A stretch of DNA of 64,000 nucleotides from Acidimicrobiaceae bacterium (GTDB lineage Bacteria; Actinomycetota; Acidimicrobiia; Acidimicrobiales; JAUTXP01), in the NCBI GenBank assembly GCA_030837965.1, contig JAUTXP010000030.1, positions 22,525 through 86,524 of the forward strand, written 5' to 3'. A model generated the notes under the pieces. That model saw only the letters and a program-made list of their open reading frames with translations. It ran no database searches and was not told the origin of the DNA. The position numbers and the translations under genes are program-made. Below, piece by piece: positions 17,443 through 25,603 of this stretch (positions within the stretch are counted from its first letter, which is position 1; the number at the start of each line of letters is the position of its first letter).

Positions 17443-18493
17443 GCGAGCGCAGGTCTGGGGCACCGGGCTCATCGGGGGGTCGATCGGCCTGGCCTTGCGC
17501 AGGCAGGGCTGGCACGTCACCGGCCGCGACCGCGACGAGGACAGGGCCGGTCGAGCAGTGGCGTTGGGCGCCCTCGACGCCACTGGTGTTGATGAAGGCG
17601 CGTCGATCACCTTCATTGCCACGCCCGTTTCGACGGTGGCCGACCTGGCCCGCGATGCGTTGGCGCGCGGCGGCGTAGTCACCGATGTGGGCAGCGTGAA
17701 GAAGCCCATCGTGGACGCGGTGAACAGCGCGCACTTCGTGGGCGGGCATCCGATGGCGGGCTCAGAGCAGGAGGGCGTGGACGGGGCCGAGGCCGACCTG
17801 TTCGAGGGGGCCACGTGGGTGCTTACGCCCACCGATCAGACCGACAGCGACGCGTTCATGACCGTGCGCTCGGTCGTCTCCTCGCTGGGCGCCAACGTGG
17901 TGGCCCTGCCCCCGGAGCGCCACGACGCGCTGGTGGCACTGGTGTCGCACGTCCCCCACCTCACCGCCGCGTCGCTCATGGGCCTGGCCGCGGAGCGGGC
18001 CGAGGAGAGCAGCGCCCTGCTGCGGCTGGCCGCGGGCGGGTTCAGGGACATGACGCGCATCGCGGCCGGGCACCCCGGCATCTGGCCCGACATCTGCGTC
18101 GAGAACCGCGACGCCATCGTCGACGCGTTGGACAGCCTGCTGGCCGCGTTAGGCGACGTGCGCTCGGTGGTGGCGGGGGCGGACCGCGACGGGCTGCTGC
18201 GGATTCTGGAGCGGGCCCGCGCCGCGAGGGTCAACCTGCCGTCGCGTGCCGTGCAAGCCGAGGCGTTGGCCGAGCTTCGAGTCCCGGTGCCGGACCGGCC
18301 TGGCGTCATCGCCGAGGTGACCACGCTCGCGGGGGAGCTGGCCGTGAACATCTACGACTTGGAGATCGCCCACTCGACCGAAGGCGACAGGGGCGTGCTC
18401 GTGCTGGTGGTCGACGCGGCCGCGGCCGACTTGTTCCGCGGCGCGCTGTTGGCCCGCAACTTCAGGGTGTCCGTCACTCGGCTCGGCGCGTGA
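17426..18493 (+). CDS. tyrA: Prephenate dehydrogenase
   Basis: A 355-residue NAD(P)-dependent enzyme of tyrosine synthesis. The Rossmann motif VWGTGLIGGSIGLALRRQGW is at the N terminus. GGHPMAGSEQEGVDGA carries the substrate-site histidine, and SHVPHLTAASLM and FRDMTRIAAG complete the catalytic domain. A C-terminal ACT domain (VPDRPGVIAEVTTLAGELAV) suggests feedback by an aromatic amino acid. The ATG at 17426 overlaps aroH, and the stop overlaps the aroA GTG. Confidence 0.93.
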   Translation: MTSPTRRAQVWGTGLIGGSIGLALRRQGWHVTGRDRDEDRAGRAVALGALDATGVDEGASITFIATPVSTVADLARDALARGGVVTDVGSVKKPIVDAVNSAHFVGGHPMAGSEQEGVDGAEADLFEGATWVLTPTDQTDSDAFMTVRSVVSSLGANVVALPPERHDALVALVSHVPHLTAASLMGLAAERAEESSALLRLAAGGFRDMTRIAAGHPGIWPDICVENRDAIVDALDSLLAALGDVRSVVAGADRDGLLRILERARAARVNLPSRAVQAEALAELRVPVPDRPGVIAEVTTLAGELAVNIYDLEIAHSTEGDRGVLVLVVDAAAADLFRGALLARNFRVSVTRLGA

Positions 18494-19695
18494 CCGACGC
18501 TCGTCTCGCATTGGCGGAACTCGCCGTCGAGCCGTTGGCTGGGCCGCCGCACGCGGTGGTGCGGGTGCCGGGCTCCAAGAGCCTCACCAACCGGGCCTTG
18601 GTGTGCGCGCTGTTGGCATCGGGCCGCTCGGTGCTCACGGGTGCCCTCGACGCGGACGACACCAGGGCCATGGCCGAAGCGGTGGCCCGGTTGGGCGCGG
18701 CCGTGGCATGGGAGGGCACGACCATCACGGTGGACGGCACGGGCGGGGAGCTGACCCCCGGGCCTTTGACCCTGCACGTGCGGGACTCGGGCACGTGCGC
18801 GCGGTTCCTGGCGCCGGTGTTGGCGTTGGGGCGCGGGCGGTACGTGCTCGACGGCAGCGAGCAGTTGCGGCGCAGGCCCATGCGGCCGATGGTCGAGGCC
18901 CTGCGCTCTCTGGGCGTGGAGGTGCAGGGCGACTCCCTTCCGCTGACCATTCTGGGCACAGGCTCGCTCCTGCCATCCGAGGTGGCGGTGCCCGGAGGCG
19001 TGTCGAGCCAGTTCATCAGCGGGCTCTTGCTGGCCGGTGCGCGCGTGCGGGCCGAAGGCGACGTCGTCTCGCGGCCCTACATCGAGATGACCGAGCACGT
19101 GCGGGCCGCGTTCGCCGGACAGGGCACGGACTTCGCCATCGAGCCCGACGCCACCGCGGCCTCCTACTTCTACGCCGCGGCCGCCATGTTCGATGGCGGG
19201 TCGGTGGCGGTGGAAGGTCTGGGTCCGGACTCGGTGCAGGGTGACATTGCCTTCGTGGATCGGTTGGTCGAGATGGGGGCGCGCCTCGACGGCCAGAACG
19301 CCTTGGTGGGCACCGGCACCTTTCGAGGGATCACCGTCGACCTGCGGGACACGCCCGACGTGGCCCAGACCCTGGCCGCCGCGGCCGTGTTCGCCGACGG
19401 GCCGACGACCATCACCGGCATCGGGTTCGTGCGGGGTCACGAAACGGACCGCATCAAAGCCGTGGTCACCGAGTTGCGCAGGCTCGGGTTGCAGGCCGAC
19501 GAGGCCGACGACGGCTTCACCGTGCACCCGGCCCCACCCCGTCCCGCCCTGGTCGAGACCTACGGCGACCACCGCATGGCCATGGCCTTCGCCCTCATCG
19601 GCCTCAAGACGCCCGGCATCCGCATCAAGGACCCTGGCTGCGTGGCCAAGACCTTCCCCGAGTTCTGGTCCGTGCTCGACGGCCTCCGTCGCTAG
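18490..19695 (+). CDS. aroA: 3-phosphoshikimate 1-carboxyvinyltransferase (EPSP synthase)
   Basis: A 401-residue shikimate-pathway enzyme joining shikimate 3-phosphate and phosphoenolpyruvate. Motifs seen: VPGSKSLTNRALVCALLASG near the N terminus, RDSGTCARFLAPVLAL in the PEP site, SSQFISGLLLAG, EPDATAASYFYAAAA and YGDHRMAMAFALIGL. The family's common LGNAGT stretch reads RDSGTC here, the form seen in many actinobacterial enzymes. The GTG overlaps the tyrA stop and the TAG stop is part of the -10-like hexamer of cmk. Confidence 0.95.
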   Translation: MTDARLALAELAVEPLAGPPHAVVRVPGSKSLTNRALVCALLASGRSVLTGALDADDTRAMAEAVARLGAAVAWEGTTITVDGTGGELTPGPLTLHVRDSGTCARFLAPVLALGRGRYVLDGSEQLRRRPMRPMVEALRSLGVEVQGDSLPLTILGTGSLLPSEVAVPGGVSSQFISGLLLAGARVRAEGDVVSRPYIEMTEHVRAAFAGQGTDFAIEPDATAASYFYAAAAMFDGGSVAVEGLGPDSVQGDIAFVDRLVEMGARLDGQNALVGTGTFRGITVDLRDTPDVAQTLAAAAVFADGPTTITGIGFVRGHETDRIKAVVTELRRLGLQADEADDGFTVHPAPPRPALVETYGDHRMAMAFALIGLKTPGIRIKDPGCVAKTFPEFWSVLDGLRR

Positions 19696-19698
19696 GGT
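19693..19698 (+). promoter_or_regulatory. -10-like TAGGGT for cmk
   Basis: TAGGGT includes the aroA stop codon and ends 7 nt before GTG 19706. The spacing supports this GTG over the one at 19697. Confidence 0.4.
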
Positions 19699-19705
19699 GC
19701 CCGCC

Positions 19706-20299
19706 GTGCGCGTCATCGCCATCGACGGCCCGGCGGGCTCGGGCAAGTCGACCGTCGCCCGCAGGCTGGCCGAGCGCCTCGGCCTCGACTACCTCGACTC
19801 CGGTGCCATGTACCGATCGGTCGCGCTGGCCGCCCTTCAACAGGGCGTCGATCCTCATGACGCCGATGCGGTGGCCGCGTTGGCCCCCGGCGTGGTGGTC
19901 GAGTTCGGCGACGCGGTGCGCACGCCCGAGGTCAATGCCATCGTGAGCGCGGTGGCGGCCGTGCCCGCGGTGCGGACCGAGTTGGTGCGCAGGCAGCGGG
20001 AGTGGGCCGACGAGCACGGTGGCGGTGTGGTCGAGGGCCGCGACATCGGGACCGTCGTGTTCCCGCACGCCGAGTTGAAGGTCTTCCTCACGGCCAGCGC
20101 GCACGAGCGGGCCCGGCGTCGGGGCGACGAGACGGGCGAGCAGGACTATGACGTGGTTGCCGCCGACCTGGCCCGCAGGGACGACCTCGACTCCACCAGG
20201 GAGACGTCGCCGTTGAAGCCCGCGGAGGACGCGTTGGTGATCGACACCACCGGCCGCCCAGTGGACGACATCGTCGACGAGGTGGTGAGGAAGCTGTGA
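19706..20299 (+). CDS. cmk: Cytidylate kinase
   Basis: A 197-residue NMP kinase that phosphorylates CMP and dCMP. P-loop IDGPAGSGKSTVARRLAERL, then LDYLDSGAMYRSVAL, the conserved GRDIGTVVFPHAELKVFLTA and RRDDLDSTRETSPLKPAEDA are all present. It is somewhat shorter than the usual 215-230 residues because the CMP-binding insert is brief. GTG 19706 is preferred from spacing. cmk followed by an acyltransferase gene and then (here on the other strand) ispH is a recurring bacterial neighbourhood. Confidence 0.94.
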   Translation: MRVIAIDGPAGSGKSTVARRLAERLGLDYLDSGAMYRSVALAALQQGVDPHDADAVAALAPGVVVEFGDAVRTPEVNAIVSAVAAVPAVRTELVRRQREWADEHGGGVVEGRDIGTVVFPHAELKVFLTASAHERARRRGDETGEQDYDVVAADLARRDDLDSTRETSPLKPAEDALVIDTTGRPVDDIVDEVVRKL

Positions 20300-20982
20300 G
20301 CCCCGCGCCCGTGGTGAACGTGGCCGCCGCGCCCGGCCGGGGTGAGCTGCTGCTCTACCGCATCGTGCGGGGCATCGTGGTCGGCTTCTGCAAGCTGTTC
20401 TGGCGGGTGCGCTTCGACGGCTTGGAGCACGTGCCCGCCCGCGGGCCGTTCGTGCTGGCGCCCGTGCACCGGTCCAACGTGGACACGCCGTTGGTCGCCG
20501 GGGTCACGCGCCGGCGGATGCGGTTCATGGGCAAGGACTCGATGTGGAAGATCAAGCCCATCGGCAGGCTGTTCAGTGCCCTGGGCGCCTTCCCCGTGCA
20601 CCGCGGGACAGTGGACAGGGAGGCCTTGCGGCGGACGATCGAGGTGTTGCAGGCAGGCGAGCCGGTGGTGATCTTCCCCGAGGGCACCCGTCAGTCCGGG
20701 CCGTTGGTGCAGCCGCTGTTCGAAGGGGCCGCCTACGTGGCCGCCCGCACCGGCGTGCCCGTCGTGCCCGTCGGCATCGGCGGGTCGGAGCAGGCCATGC
20801 CCAAGGGGGCCAAGATGCTCAAGCCCGTCAAGGTCCACATCGTGGTGGGCGAGCCGCTGGTGCCGCCACCGCTGGGCCCGGGCGAGCGGGCGCCGCGACG
20901 GGTCGTGCACGAGATGACCGAGGACCTGCACGCCCGGCTCCAGGCCCTGTTCGACCAGGCCCAAATCCGCGCCACCCGGTAA
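20296..20982 (+). CDS. plsC: 1-acyl-sn-glycerol-3-phosphate acyltransferase
   Basis: A 228-residue membrane-associated acyltransferase that makes phosphatidic acid. It has the catalytic HX4D motif (APVHRSNVDTPLVAG) and the substrate motif VVIFPEGTRQSGPL, with an N-terminal hydrophobic segment (IVRGIVVGFCKLFW). The GTG overlaps the cmk stop. Converging with the HD gene downstream, the two are separated by a family A hairpin at 21006. Confidence 0.9.
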   Translation: MSPAPVVNVAAAPGRGELLLYRIVRGIVVGFCKLFWRVRFDGLEHVPARGPFVLAPVHRSNVDTPLVAGVTRRRMRFMGKDSMWKIKPIGRLFSALGAFPVHRGTVDREALRRTIEVLQAGEPVVIFPEGTRQSGPLVQPLFEGAAYVAARTGVPVVPVGIGGSEQAMPKGAKMLKPVKVHIVVGEPLVPPPLGPGERAPRRVVHEMTEDLHARLQALFDQAQIRATR

Positions 20983-21005
20983 CCCCCACCCGGTAACCCC
21001 TCCAT

Positions 21006-21036
21006 CTTTTCCACAGCAACAGGTGCTGTGGAAAAG
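21006..21036. terminator. Family A hairpin between converging genes
   Basis: A perfect 13-bp inverted repeat (CTTTTCCACAGCA and complement, loop ACAGG) between the stops of plsC (20982) and the HD gene (21062, minus). It matches the hairpin at 13876 in both stem and the following TCGCGGGG. Confidence 0.6.
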
Positions 21037-21061
21037 TCGCGGGGTGGGAGGTGCGGGGCGG

Positions 21062-21604
21062 TTAGAAGGTGCTGGGGCGGGCGAAGACCTGGCGGATCAG
21101 GGGCTCGAAGTGCTCGAGCGGCTCGGTGGCGTAGGCCGGGTCGAAGCTGGTCTGGTCCCACTCGTCGGCGAACCGCTCGGCCAGGCCGAACCAGGCCTCG
21201 CCCCGGTACTGCTCACGGGCATTCGGGTCCTTGCCGAAGTGGGCGTAGTAGTGACGGCCCTGGAAGTCCTGATGGGCCCTGATCATCCAGTAGACCTCGT
21301 CGCGCACATACGGTTTGAGGATCTCGGCCGCGATGGCCGGATGGTTGGGGATGGAGACGGCCTTGCCGATGTCGTGGCACAGCGACGCCGCCACCACCTC
21401 GGTGTCGGCCCCGTCCCGCTCGGCCCTCGTCGCCGTCTGCAGGCAGTGGGTGAGCTGGTCGGTGGCGAACCCGTCGACGACCTCGCCCAGACTGCGCAAC
21501 AGCATCAGCACCCGCTCCGCGGCCCGCCCCTGGTTGTTCAGGTGCTTCACACCGATCTCGGCCCACTGCGCCGCCGTCGACTCGTCCATGCGGGTAAACG
21601 TCAT
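21062..21604 (-). CDS. HD-domain phosphohydrolase/oxygenase-like protein
   Basis: A 180-residue protein with HD-superfamily ligands in QLTHCLQTATRAERDGADTE, ASLCHDIGKAVSIPNHPAIA and MIRAHQDFQGRHYYAHFG. The last segment, with HQDFQGRHYY, recalls the PhnZ/inositol-oxygenase-like branch of HD proteins, which use a di-iron site, but this needs structural support. It is transcribed in the same direction as ispH, which lies upstream across an 83-nt gap. No pathway context is evident. Confidence 0.72.
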   Translation of the reverse strand: MTFTRMDESTAAQWAEIGVKHLNNQGRAAERVLMLLRSLGEVVDGFATDQLTHCLQTATRAERDGADTEVVAASLCHDIGKAVSIPNHPAIAAEILKPYVRDEVYWMIRAHQDFQGRHYYAHFGKDPNAREQYRGEAWFGLAERFADEWDQTSFDPAYATEPLEHFEPLIRQVFARPSTF

Positions 21605-21687
21605 GGCCCCAGTCTCGCGGCTTTGGACGTGTTCGGCGAACGGGCTGGGAGAACGGGCGGGGCAACGGGCGGGGCGAACGGGTTGGG

Positions 21688-22737
21688 TTACCTGGGGAGG
21701 CCGACCAGGTCGTCCAGCACGTCGCTGGCCGCGACCTGCCGGTCGTCGGCCAAGGCCGGGTCCTTGGGCAGCGGCCCGAACAACGAGAACGTCACCGCCG
21801 CGGCGGCCGCGTCGAGCAGCCTTCGCAACTCGGGCGGCGGTGGGAAGTACTCGTCCTCGTCGGTGACCTCGACCAGCGTCACGCCATGGGCGGGCGCCAG
21901 GCGCGAGACCACGTCGCGCACCAGTTCCTCCGGTGCCGACGCCCCCGCGGTCACGCCCACCACGCCCGACAGGTCCGTGGGCAGTTCATCGGGACCGTTG
22001 ACCCGCAGCACGCGGGCCGCGCCGCTGGCCCTCGCCACCTTCTCCAAGGCGACGGTGTTGGACGAGTTCGACGAGCCGATTACCACCACCGCGTCCGACT
22101 GCGACGCGATCTCCTTCAACGCCGACTGTCGGTTGGTCGTGGCGAAGCACAGGTCCGATCGACCGGGCATCCACATCTGGGGGAATCGGTCCTGGGCCGC
22201 GTCCCGCACGCCGAACCACTCGTCCTGGCTCAACGTGGTCTGAGCGAGGAACGCCACCGGCGTCTCCGGCGCCAGGTCCAGCCCGGCCACGTCCGACTCG
22301 CGCTCCACCAGCCGCACCGCGCTGGGCGCCACGGCCATGGTGCCCAGCGCCTCGTCGTGGCCCTCGTGGCCCACATAGATGACGGTGTAGCCCTTGCCCG
22401 CCCGCACCTTGACCTCGTGATGGACCTTGGTCACCAGCGGGCAGACGGCGTCGATCACCACACCGCCCTTGGCCCTGGCTGCGGCCACCACATCAGGCGC
22501 CGAGCCGTGGGCCGACAGCATCAGCGGCGCCCCAGCGGGGACGCGGGCCACGTCGTCCACGAACACCACGCCCAGGCGCCGGAACCGGTCGACCACGACC
22601 TGGTTGTGGACGATCTCGTGGTAGCAGTACACCGGCGGCTCGAAGACCCTGACCATCCACGCCAAGGCCTTGATGGCCATCTCCACGCCCGCACAAAAGC
22701 CACGCGGCGCGGCGAGCAGGACGCGGTCGACGGGCAC
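21688..22737 (-). CDS. ispH: 4-hydroxy-3-methylbut-2-enyl diphosphate reductase
   Basis: A 349-residue [4Fe-4S] enzyme, the last step of the MEP isoprenoid pathway. The three cluster cysteines are in PRGFCAGVEMAI, IDAVCPLVTKVHHEV and DLCFATTNRQSAL; the active-site His/Glu motifs HEIVHN and SAHGSAP and the SSNSSN motif are present. The C-terminal 40 residues extend past the catalytic domain. The GTG start at 22737 has TAGCCT 6 nt before it on the minus strand. Isoprenoid precursors feed the undecaprenyl carrier used by the glycan genes at 2437-7570. Confidence 0.96.
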   Translation of the reverse strand: MPVDRVLLAAPRGFCAGVEMAIKALAWMVRVFEPPVYCYHEIVHNQVVVDRFRRLGVVFVDDVARVPAGAPLMLSAHGSAPDVVAAARAKGGVVIDAVCPLVTKVHHEVKVRAGKGYTVIYVGHEGHDEALGTMAVAPSAVRLVERESDVAGLDLAPETPVAFLAQTTLSQDEWFGVRDAAQDRFPQMWMPGRSDLCFATTNRQSALKEIASQSDAVVVIGSSNSSNTVALEKVARASGAARVLRVNGPDELPTDLSGVVGVTAGASAPEELVRDVVSRLAPAHGVTLVEVTDEDEYFPPPPELRRLLDAAAAAVTFSLFGPLPKDPALADDRQVAASDVLDDLVGLPR

Positions 22738-22743
22738 GATCCC

Positions 22744-22749
22744 AGGCTA
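22744..22749 (-). promoter_or_regulatory. -10-like TAGCCT for ispH
   Basis: The minus-strand hexamer TAGCCT lies 6 nt before the ispH GTG. Confidence 0.4.
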
Positions 22750-22786
22750 CCGGCGCCCCGTCCCTTCACCGCCCCGTCGTCTCCCG

Positions 22787-22834
22787 CTTCTCGTCAGGAC
22801 CAGTTCGGTATGCCGAACTCAGGCTGACAAGAAG
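22787..22834. repeat. Repeat family C, full palindromic copy
   Basis: CTTCTCGTCAGGACCAGTTCGG (22787-22808) and CCGAACTCAGGCTGACAAGAAG (22813-22834, 20 bases in its core) form an imperfect 22-bp inverted repeat with a 4-nt loop, between the divergent ispH and DUF512 genes. The right arm matches 54816-54836 and, in reverse, 7610-7630. Confidence 0.65.
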
Positions 22835-22877
22835 GGCGGGGGGAGGGCAGGCCAGACGCGAGAGGGGCCATTCGCCC

Positions 22878-22883
22878 TATTCT
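22878..22883 (+). promoter_or_regulatory. -10-like TATTCT for the DUF512 gene
   Basis: TATTCT ends 8 nt before ATG 22892; no Shine-Dalgarno sequence is seen. Confidence 0.45.
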
Positions 22884-22891
22884 CTTCTCCT

Positions 22892-24229
22892 ATGTCGCTG
22901 CCCCGTTTGGTGGCCGTCGACCCCATGTCGCCGGCCGCCCGGGCCGGCCTCCAGCCGGGCGATGAGATCGTCGCCATGAACGGCCAGGCTCCTCGGGATG
23001 TCATTCAGTATCGCTTGCTCGCGGACGAACCCGTCCTCGAGCTCGACGTGGCGCGGGGCGGCCTCCAGATCACGCTCACGGTCGAGAAGGACGCCGGCGA
23101 GCTGTTGGGCGCCGAGGTCGAGTCCGCCCTGTTCGACCAGGTGCGCACGTGCGACAACCACTGCGAATTCTGCTTCATTTACCAACTGCCGCCCGGCCTG
23201 CGAAAGAGCCTGTACTTGAAGGACGACGACTACCGACTCTCGTTCCTGTACGGCAACTTCACCACCCTCACCCGGTTCACCGAGGCCGACTTGGAGCGGG
23301 TCGTCACCGAACGGCTCTCGCCCCTCTATGTCAGCATCCACGCCACCGACCCGGAGACCCGCGTCCGCATGCTGCGCAACCGCCGCGGCGGCGTGAGCTT
23401 GCGCTGGCTGCGGGCCCTGCTCGACCACGGCATCGAGGTCCACGGCCAGGTCGTCGTGTGCCCGGGGGTCAACGACGGGGACGTGCTGCACGACACGCTG
23501 GCCGGCGTGCTGGACGAGTATCCCGAGCTGGCATCGGTCGCGGTCGTGCCCTTGGGCGTCAGCCGCTACAACAACGAGTCGGCCATGCGGCCTCACACCC
23601 AGGCCGAGGCCGAGGTGGTGGTGGACGCGGTGGAGGAGTGGCAGGCCGCCTTCCTCACCGCATTGGGACGACGGGTCGTGTTCGCGGCGGACGAGTACTA
23701 CCTGCTGGCCCGCCGCCCGTTCCCATCCGCCGACACCTACGAGGGCTTCCCCCTCCATGAGGACGGCATCGGCATGGCCCGGGCCTTCGAGGCCGCCTTC
23801 ACCGGCCAGAGCGACGTCTCCCTCGCACCCCAAGCCGGGTTCTTCGCCTGGTCGGACGCTGCGTATCGCGGTCCTCGCACCGACGGCCAGGTCGTGTTCC
23901 GGCCCCGGCCGAAGAGGGATGCGCCGGTCGCAGTCTTGACCGGCGTCTACGGCGCTGAGGTGCTGCGCCCGCTGCTCCCCGAGCACGTGCGGGTCGTCCC
24001 AGTGCCCAGCGAGTTCTTCGGCGGGAACGTGGGAGTGACCGGTCTCATGGTGGGAGCAGACATTCTGAGAGTGCTTGCTCACGAGCCCGAGGGCCACCGC
24101 TACCTGCTGCCCGACGTGTGCCTGTCACAGGGCCGCTTCCTCGATGGGACCACGCCCGCGGACCTGCCCCGGCCGGTCGAGATCGTGGCCACCGACGGCC
24201 TGTCCTTGCGCAAGGCGCTGTCCGCGTGA
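22892..24229 (+). CDS. DUF512 protein (PDZ plus radical-SAM-like)
   Basis: A 445-residue protein. Residues about 1-70 form a PDZ-like domain (VDPMSPAARAGLQPGDEIVAMNG). A CX3CX2C cluster follows (RTCDNHCEFCFIYQLP, about residue 87) in a TIM-barrel-like core with SFLYGNFTTLTRFTEADLER and PLYVSIHATDPE. The C-terminal DUF512 part ends with NVGVTGLMVGADIL and YLLPDVCLSQGRFLDGTTP. The reaction is unknown; an Fe-S enzyme is likely. A DUF512 gene directly upstream of der, with overlapping stop and start, is a recurring bacterial arrangement. Confidence 0.88.
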   Translation: MSLPRLVAVDPMSPAARAGLQPGDEIVAMNGQAPRDVIQYRLLADEPVLELDVARGGLQITLTVEKDAGELLGAEVESALFDQVRTCDNHCEFCFIYQLPPGLRKSLYLKDDDYRLSFLYGNFTTLTRFTEADLERVVTERLSPLYVSIHATDPETRVRMLRNRRGGVSLRWLRALLDHGIEVHGQVVVCPGVNDGDVLHDTLAGVLDEYPELASVAVVPLGVSRYNNESAMRPHTQAEAEVVVDAVEEWQAAFLTALGRRVVFAADEYYLLARRPFPSADTYEGFPLHEDGIGMARAFEAAFTGQSDVSLAPQAGFFAWSDAAYRGPRTDGQVVFRPRPKRDAPVAVLTGVYGAEVLRPLLPEHVRVVPVPSEFFGGNVGVTGLMVGADILRVLAHEPEGHRYLLPDVCLSQGRFLDGTTPADLPRPVEIVATDGLSLRKALSA

Positions 24230-25599
24230 GCACGGTGCGCAGTGCCGCCGTCGGACAGCCCGTCGTGGCCATCGTGGGCCGGCCCAACGTGGGCAAGTCG
24301 ACGCTGTTGAACCGGGTCATCGGCCGACGCGAGGCCATCGTGGAGGAGAAGCCGGGCGTCACCAGGGACCGCAAGCCGGTGGACGCCGAATGGAACGGAC
24401 GGACGTTCACGCTCGTCGATACCGGTGGATGGCTGGACACCGAGCACGCGTTGGACCGCCAGGTCAGCAAGCAGGCCGAACGGGCCATCGCCGATGCCGA
24501 CCTGGTCCTCATGGTGGTTGACGTCACCGTGGGCGTGACCGACGAGGACGAGCGGGTCGCCCGCCTCCTGCGCCGGTCGGGCAAGCCCGTGATGCTGGTC
24601 GTGAACAAGGTCGACTCCGAGCGGCGCGAGAGCGAGTCGTGGGAGTTCACCCGCCTGGGCCTCGGCGACCCCTACGCCATCAGCTCCCTCCATGGCCGAG
24701 GGACGGGCGACATGCTCGATGACGTGGTGGCCCGCCTGCCCGAGCCGCCTGCCGACCGTGAGAGTGGCCACTTCCACTATCAGAGTGACCACTCTGATAG
24801 TGCTCACACGGACGGTGATGAGGACGAGCACGAGGCCGCGGCCGTGGCCATCGTGGGCCGTCCGAACGTGGGCAAGTCCACGCTCTTCAACCGGCTCATC
24901 GGCGACGAGCGCTCGGTCGTCCACGACATGCCGGGGACGACACGCGACACCATCGACACCGTGGTGGAGACGGACGAAGGACCGATCCGCTTCGTCGACA
25001 CCGCGGGCATGCGCCGCAAGTCGCGCATCGACGAGGGCACCGAGTACTACTCGCTGGTCCGGGCCCTGCAAGCCATCGACCGGGCCAATGCCGCCGTGTT
25101 GGTGATCGACGCCACCGAGGGCGTGACCCATCAGGACCAGCGGCTGGCCGAGCGGGTGGACGCGGCGGGCAGCCCGGTAGTGATCCTGCTCAACAAGTGG
25201 GAGCTGCTCGACGCCGAGGCCCGCGCCGACGTCACCGTGCAGATCGCCGACCGGCTGTCGTTCCTCGGCTACGCGCCAGTGCTGAAGGTCAGCGCCAAGA
25301 CCGGGCTCGGCGTGCACAAGCTGCTGCCAGCCTTGCAGCAGTCGATCACCGCCTACCACCGGCGGGTGCCCACCGGCGAGTTGAACCGGGTTGTGCAGGA
25401 GGCGCAGGCGGCCCACCCCTCGCCCGGTGGGCGCATCCTGTACGCGACCCAAGGGGCCATCGACCCGCCGACGTTCACCCTGTTCACCAACAAGCCCCAG
25501 CCCGCGCCGTATCTGCGTTACATCGAGCGCAAGATCAGGGAGCACTTCGGGTTCGGGCCCACGCCCATCAAGCTGCGCGTGCGCAGGCGGGCGGGCTAA
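24226..25599 (+). CDS. der: Ribosome biogenesis GTPase Der (EngA)
   Basis: A 457-residue tandem-GTPase protein that assists 50S subunit assembly. Each G domain has its own P-loop (GRPNVGKSTLLNRVIG near residue 18, GRPNVGKSTLFNRLIG near 210), Switch II (DTGGW, DTAGM) and NKxD motif (NKVD; NKWE in the second). The KH-like C-terminal domain is complete. The linker between G domains (about 178-197) is unusual: it is encoded by two 21-bp palindromic repeat units and reads SGHFHYQ-SDHSDSA. GTG 24226 overlaps the preceding stop; an in-frame GTG at 24235 is an alternative. Confidence 0.95.
   Translation: MSTVRSAAVGQPVVAIVGRPNVGKSTLLNRVIGRREAIVEEKPGVTRDRKPVDAEWNGRTFTLVDTGGWLDTEHALDRQVSKQAERAIADADLVLMVVDVTVGVTDEDERVARLLRRSGKPVMLVVNKVDSERRESESWEFTRLGLGDPYAISSLHGRGTGDMLDDVVARLPEPPADRESGHFHYQSDHSDSAHTDGDEDEHEAAAVAIVGRPNVGKSTLFNRLIGDERSVVHDMPGTTRDTIDTVVETDEGPIRFVDTAGMRRKSRIDEGTEYYSLVRALQAIDRANAAVLVIDATEGVTHQDQRLAERVDAAGSPVVILLNKWELLDAEARADVTVQIADRLSFLGYAPVLKVSAKTGLGVHKLLPALQQSITAYHRRVPTGELNRVVQEAQAAHPSPGGRILYATQGAIDPPTFTLFTNKPQPAPYLRYIERKIREHFGFGPTPIKLRVRRRAG
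24758..24807 (+). repeat. Repeat family D inside der (two 21-bp units)
   Basis: Units begin AGAGTGGCCACT at 24761 and AGAGTGACCACT at 24782, exactly 21 nt apart. The second unit is the core of a perfect 13-bp inverted repeat (24775-24787 with 24790-24802). GTGAG/CTCAC also flank the whole at 24758 and 24803. The unit AGAGTGACCACTCTGA recurs in gcvPA at 49776 and, inverted with one change, in gcvPB at 50650. Confidence 0.7.
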
Positions 25600-25603
25600 G
25601 CGC

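Noticed and set aside
13876..21036. TTTTCCACA in the family A hairpins as DnaA boxes or an origin
   Set aside because: Only one pair occurs per site, at convergent gene ends, with no cluster, AT-rich region or dnaA/dnaN genes; a terminator fits better.
24031..24074. Family D copy in the 3' end of the DUF512 gene (CATTCTGAGAGTGC)
   Set aside because: Only 13 of 14 positions match and the encoded residues belong to a conserved family motif, so chance is likely.
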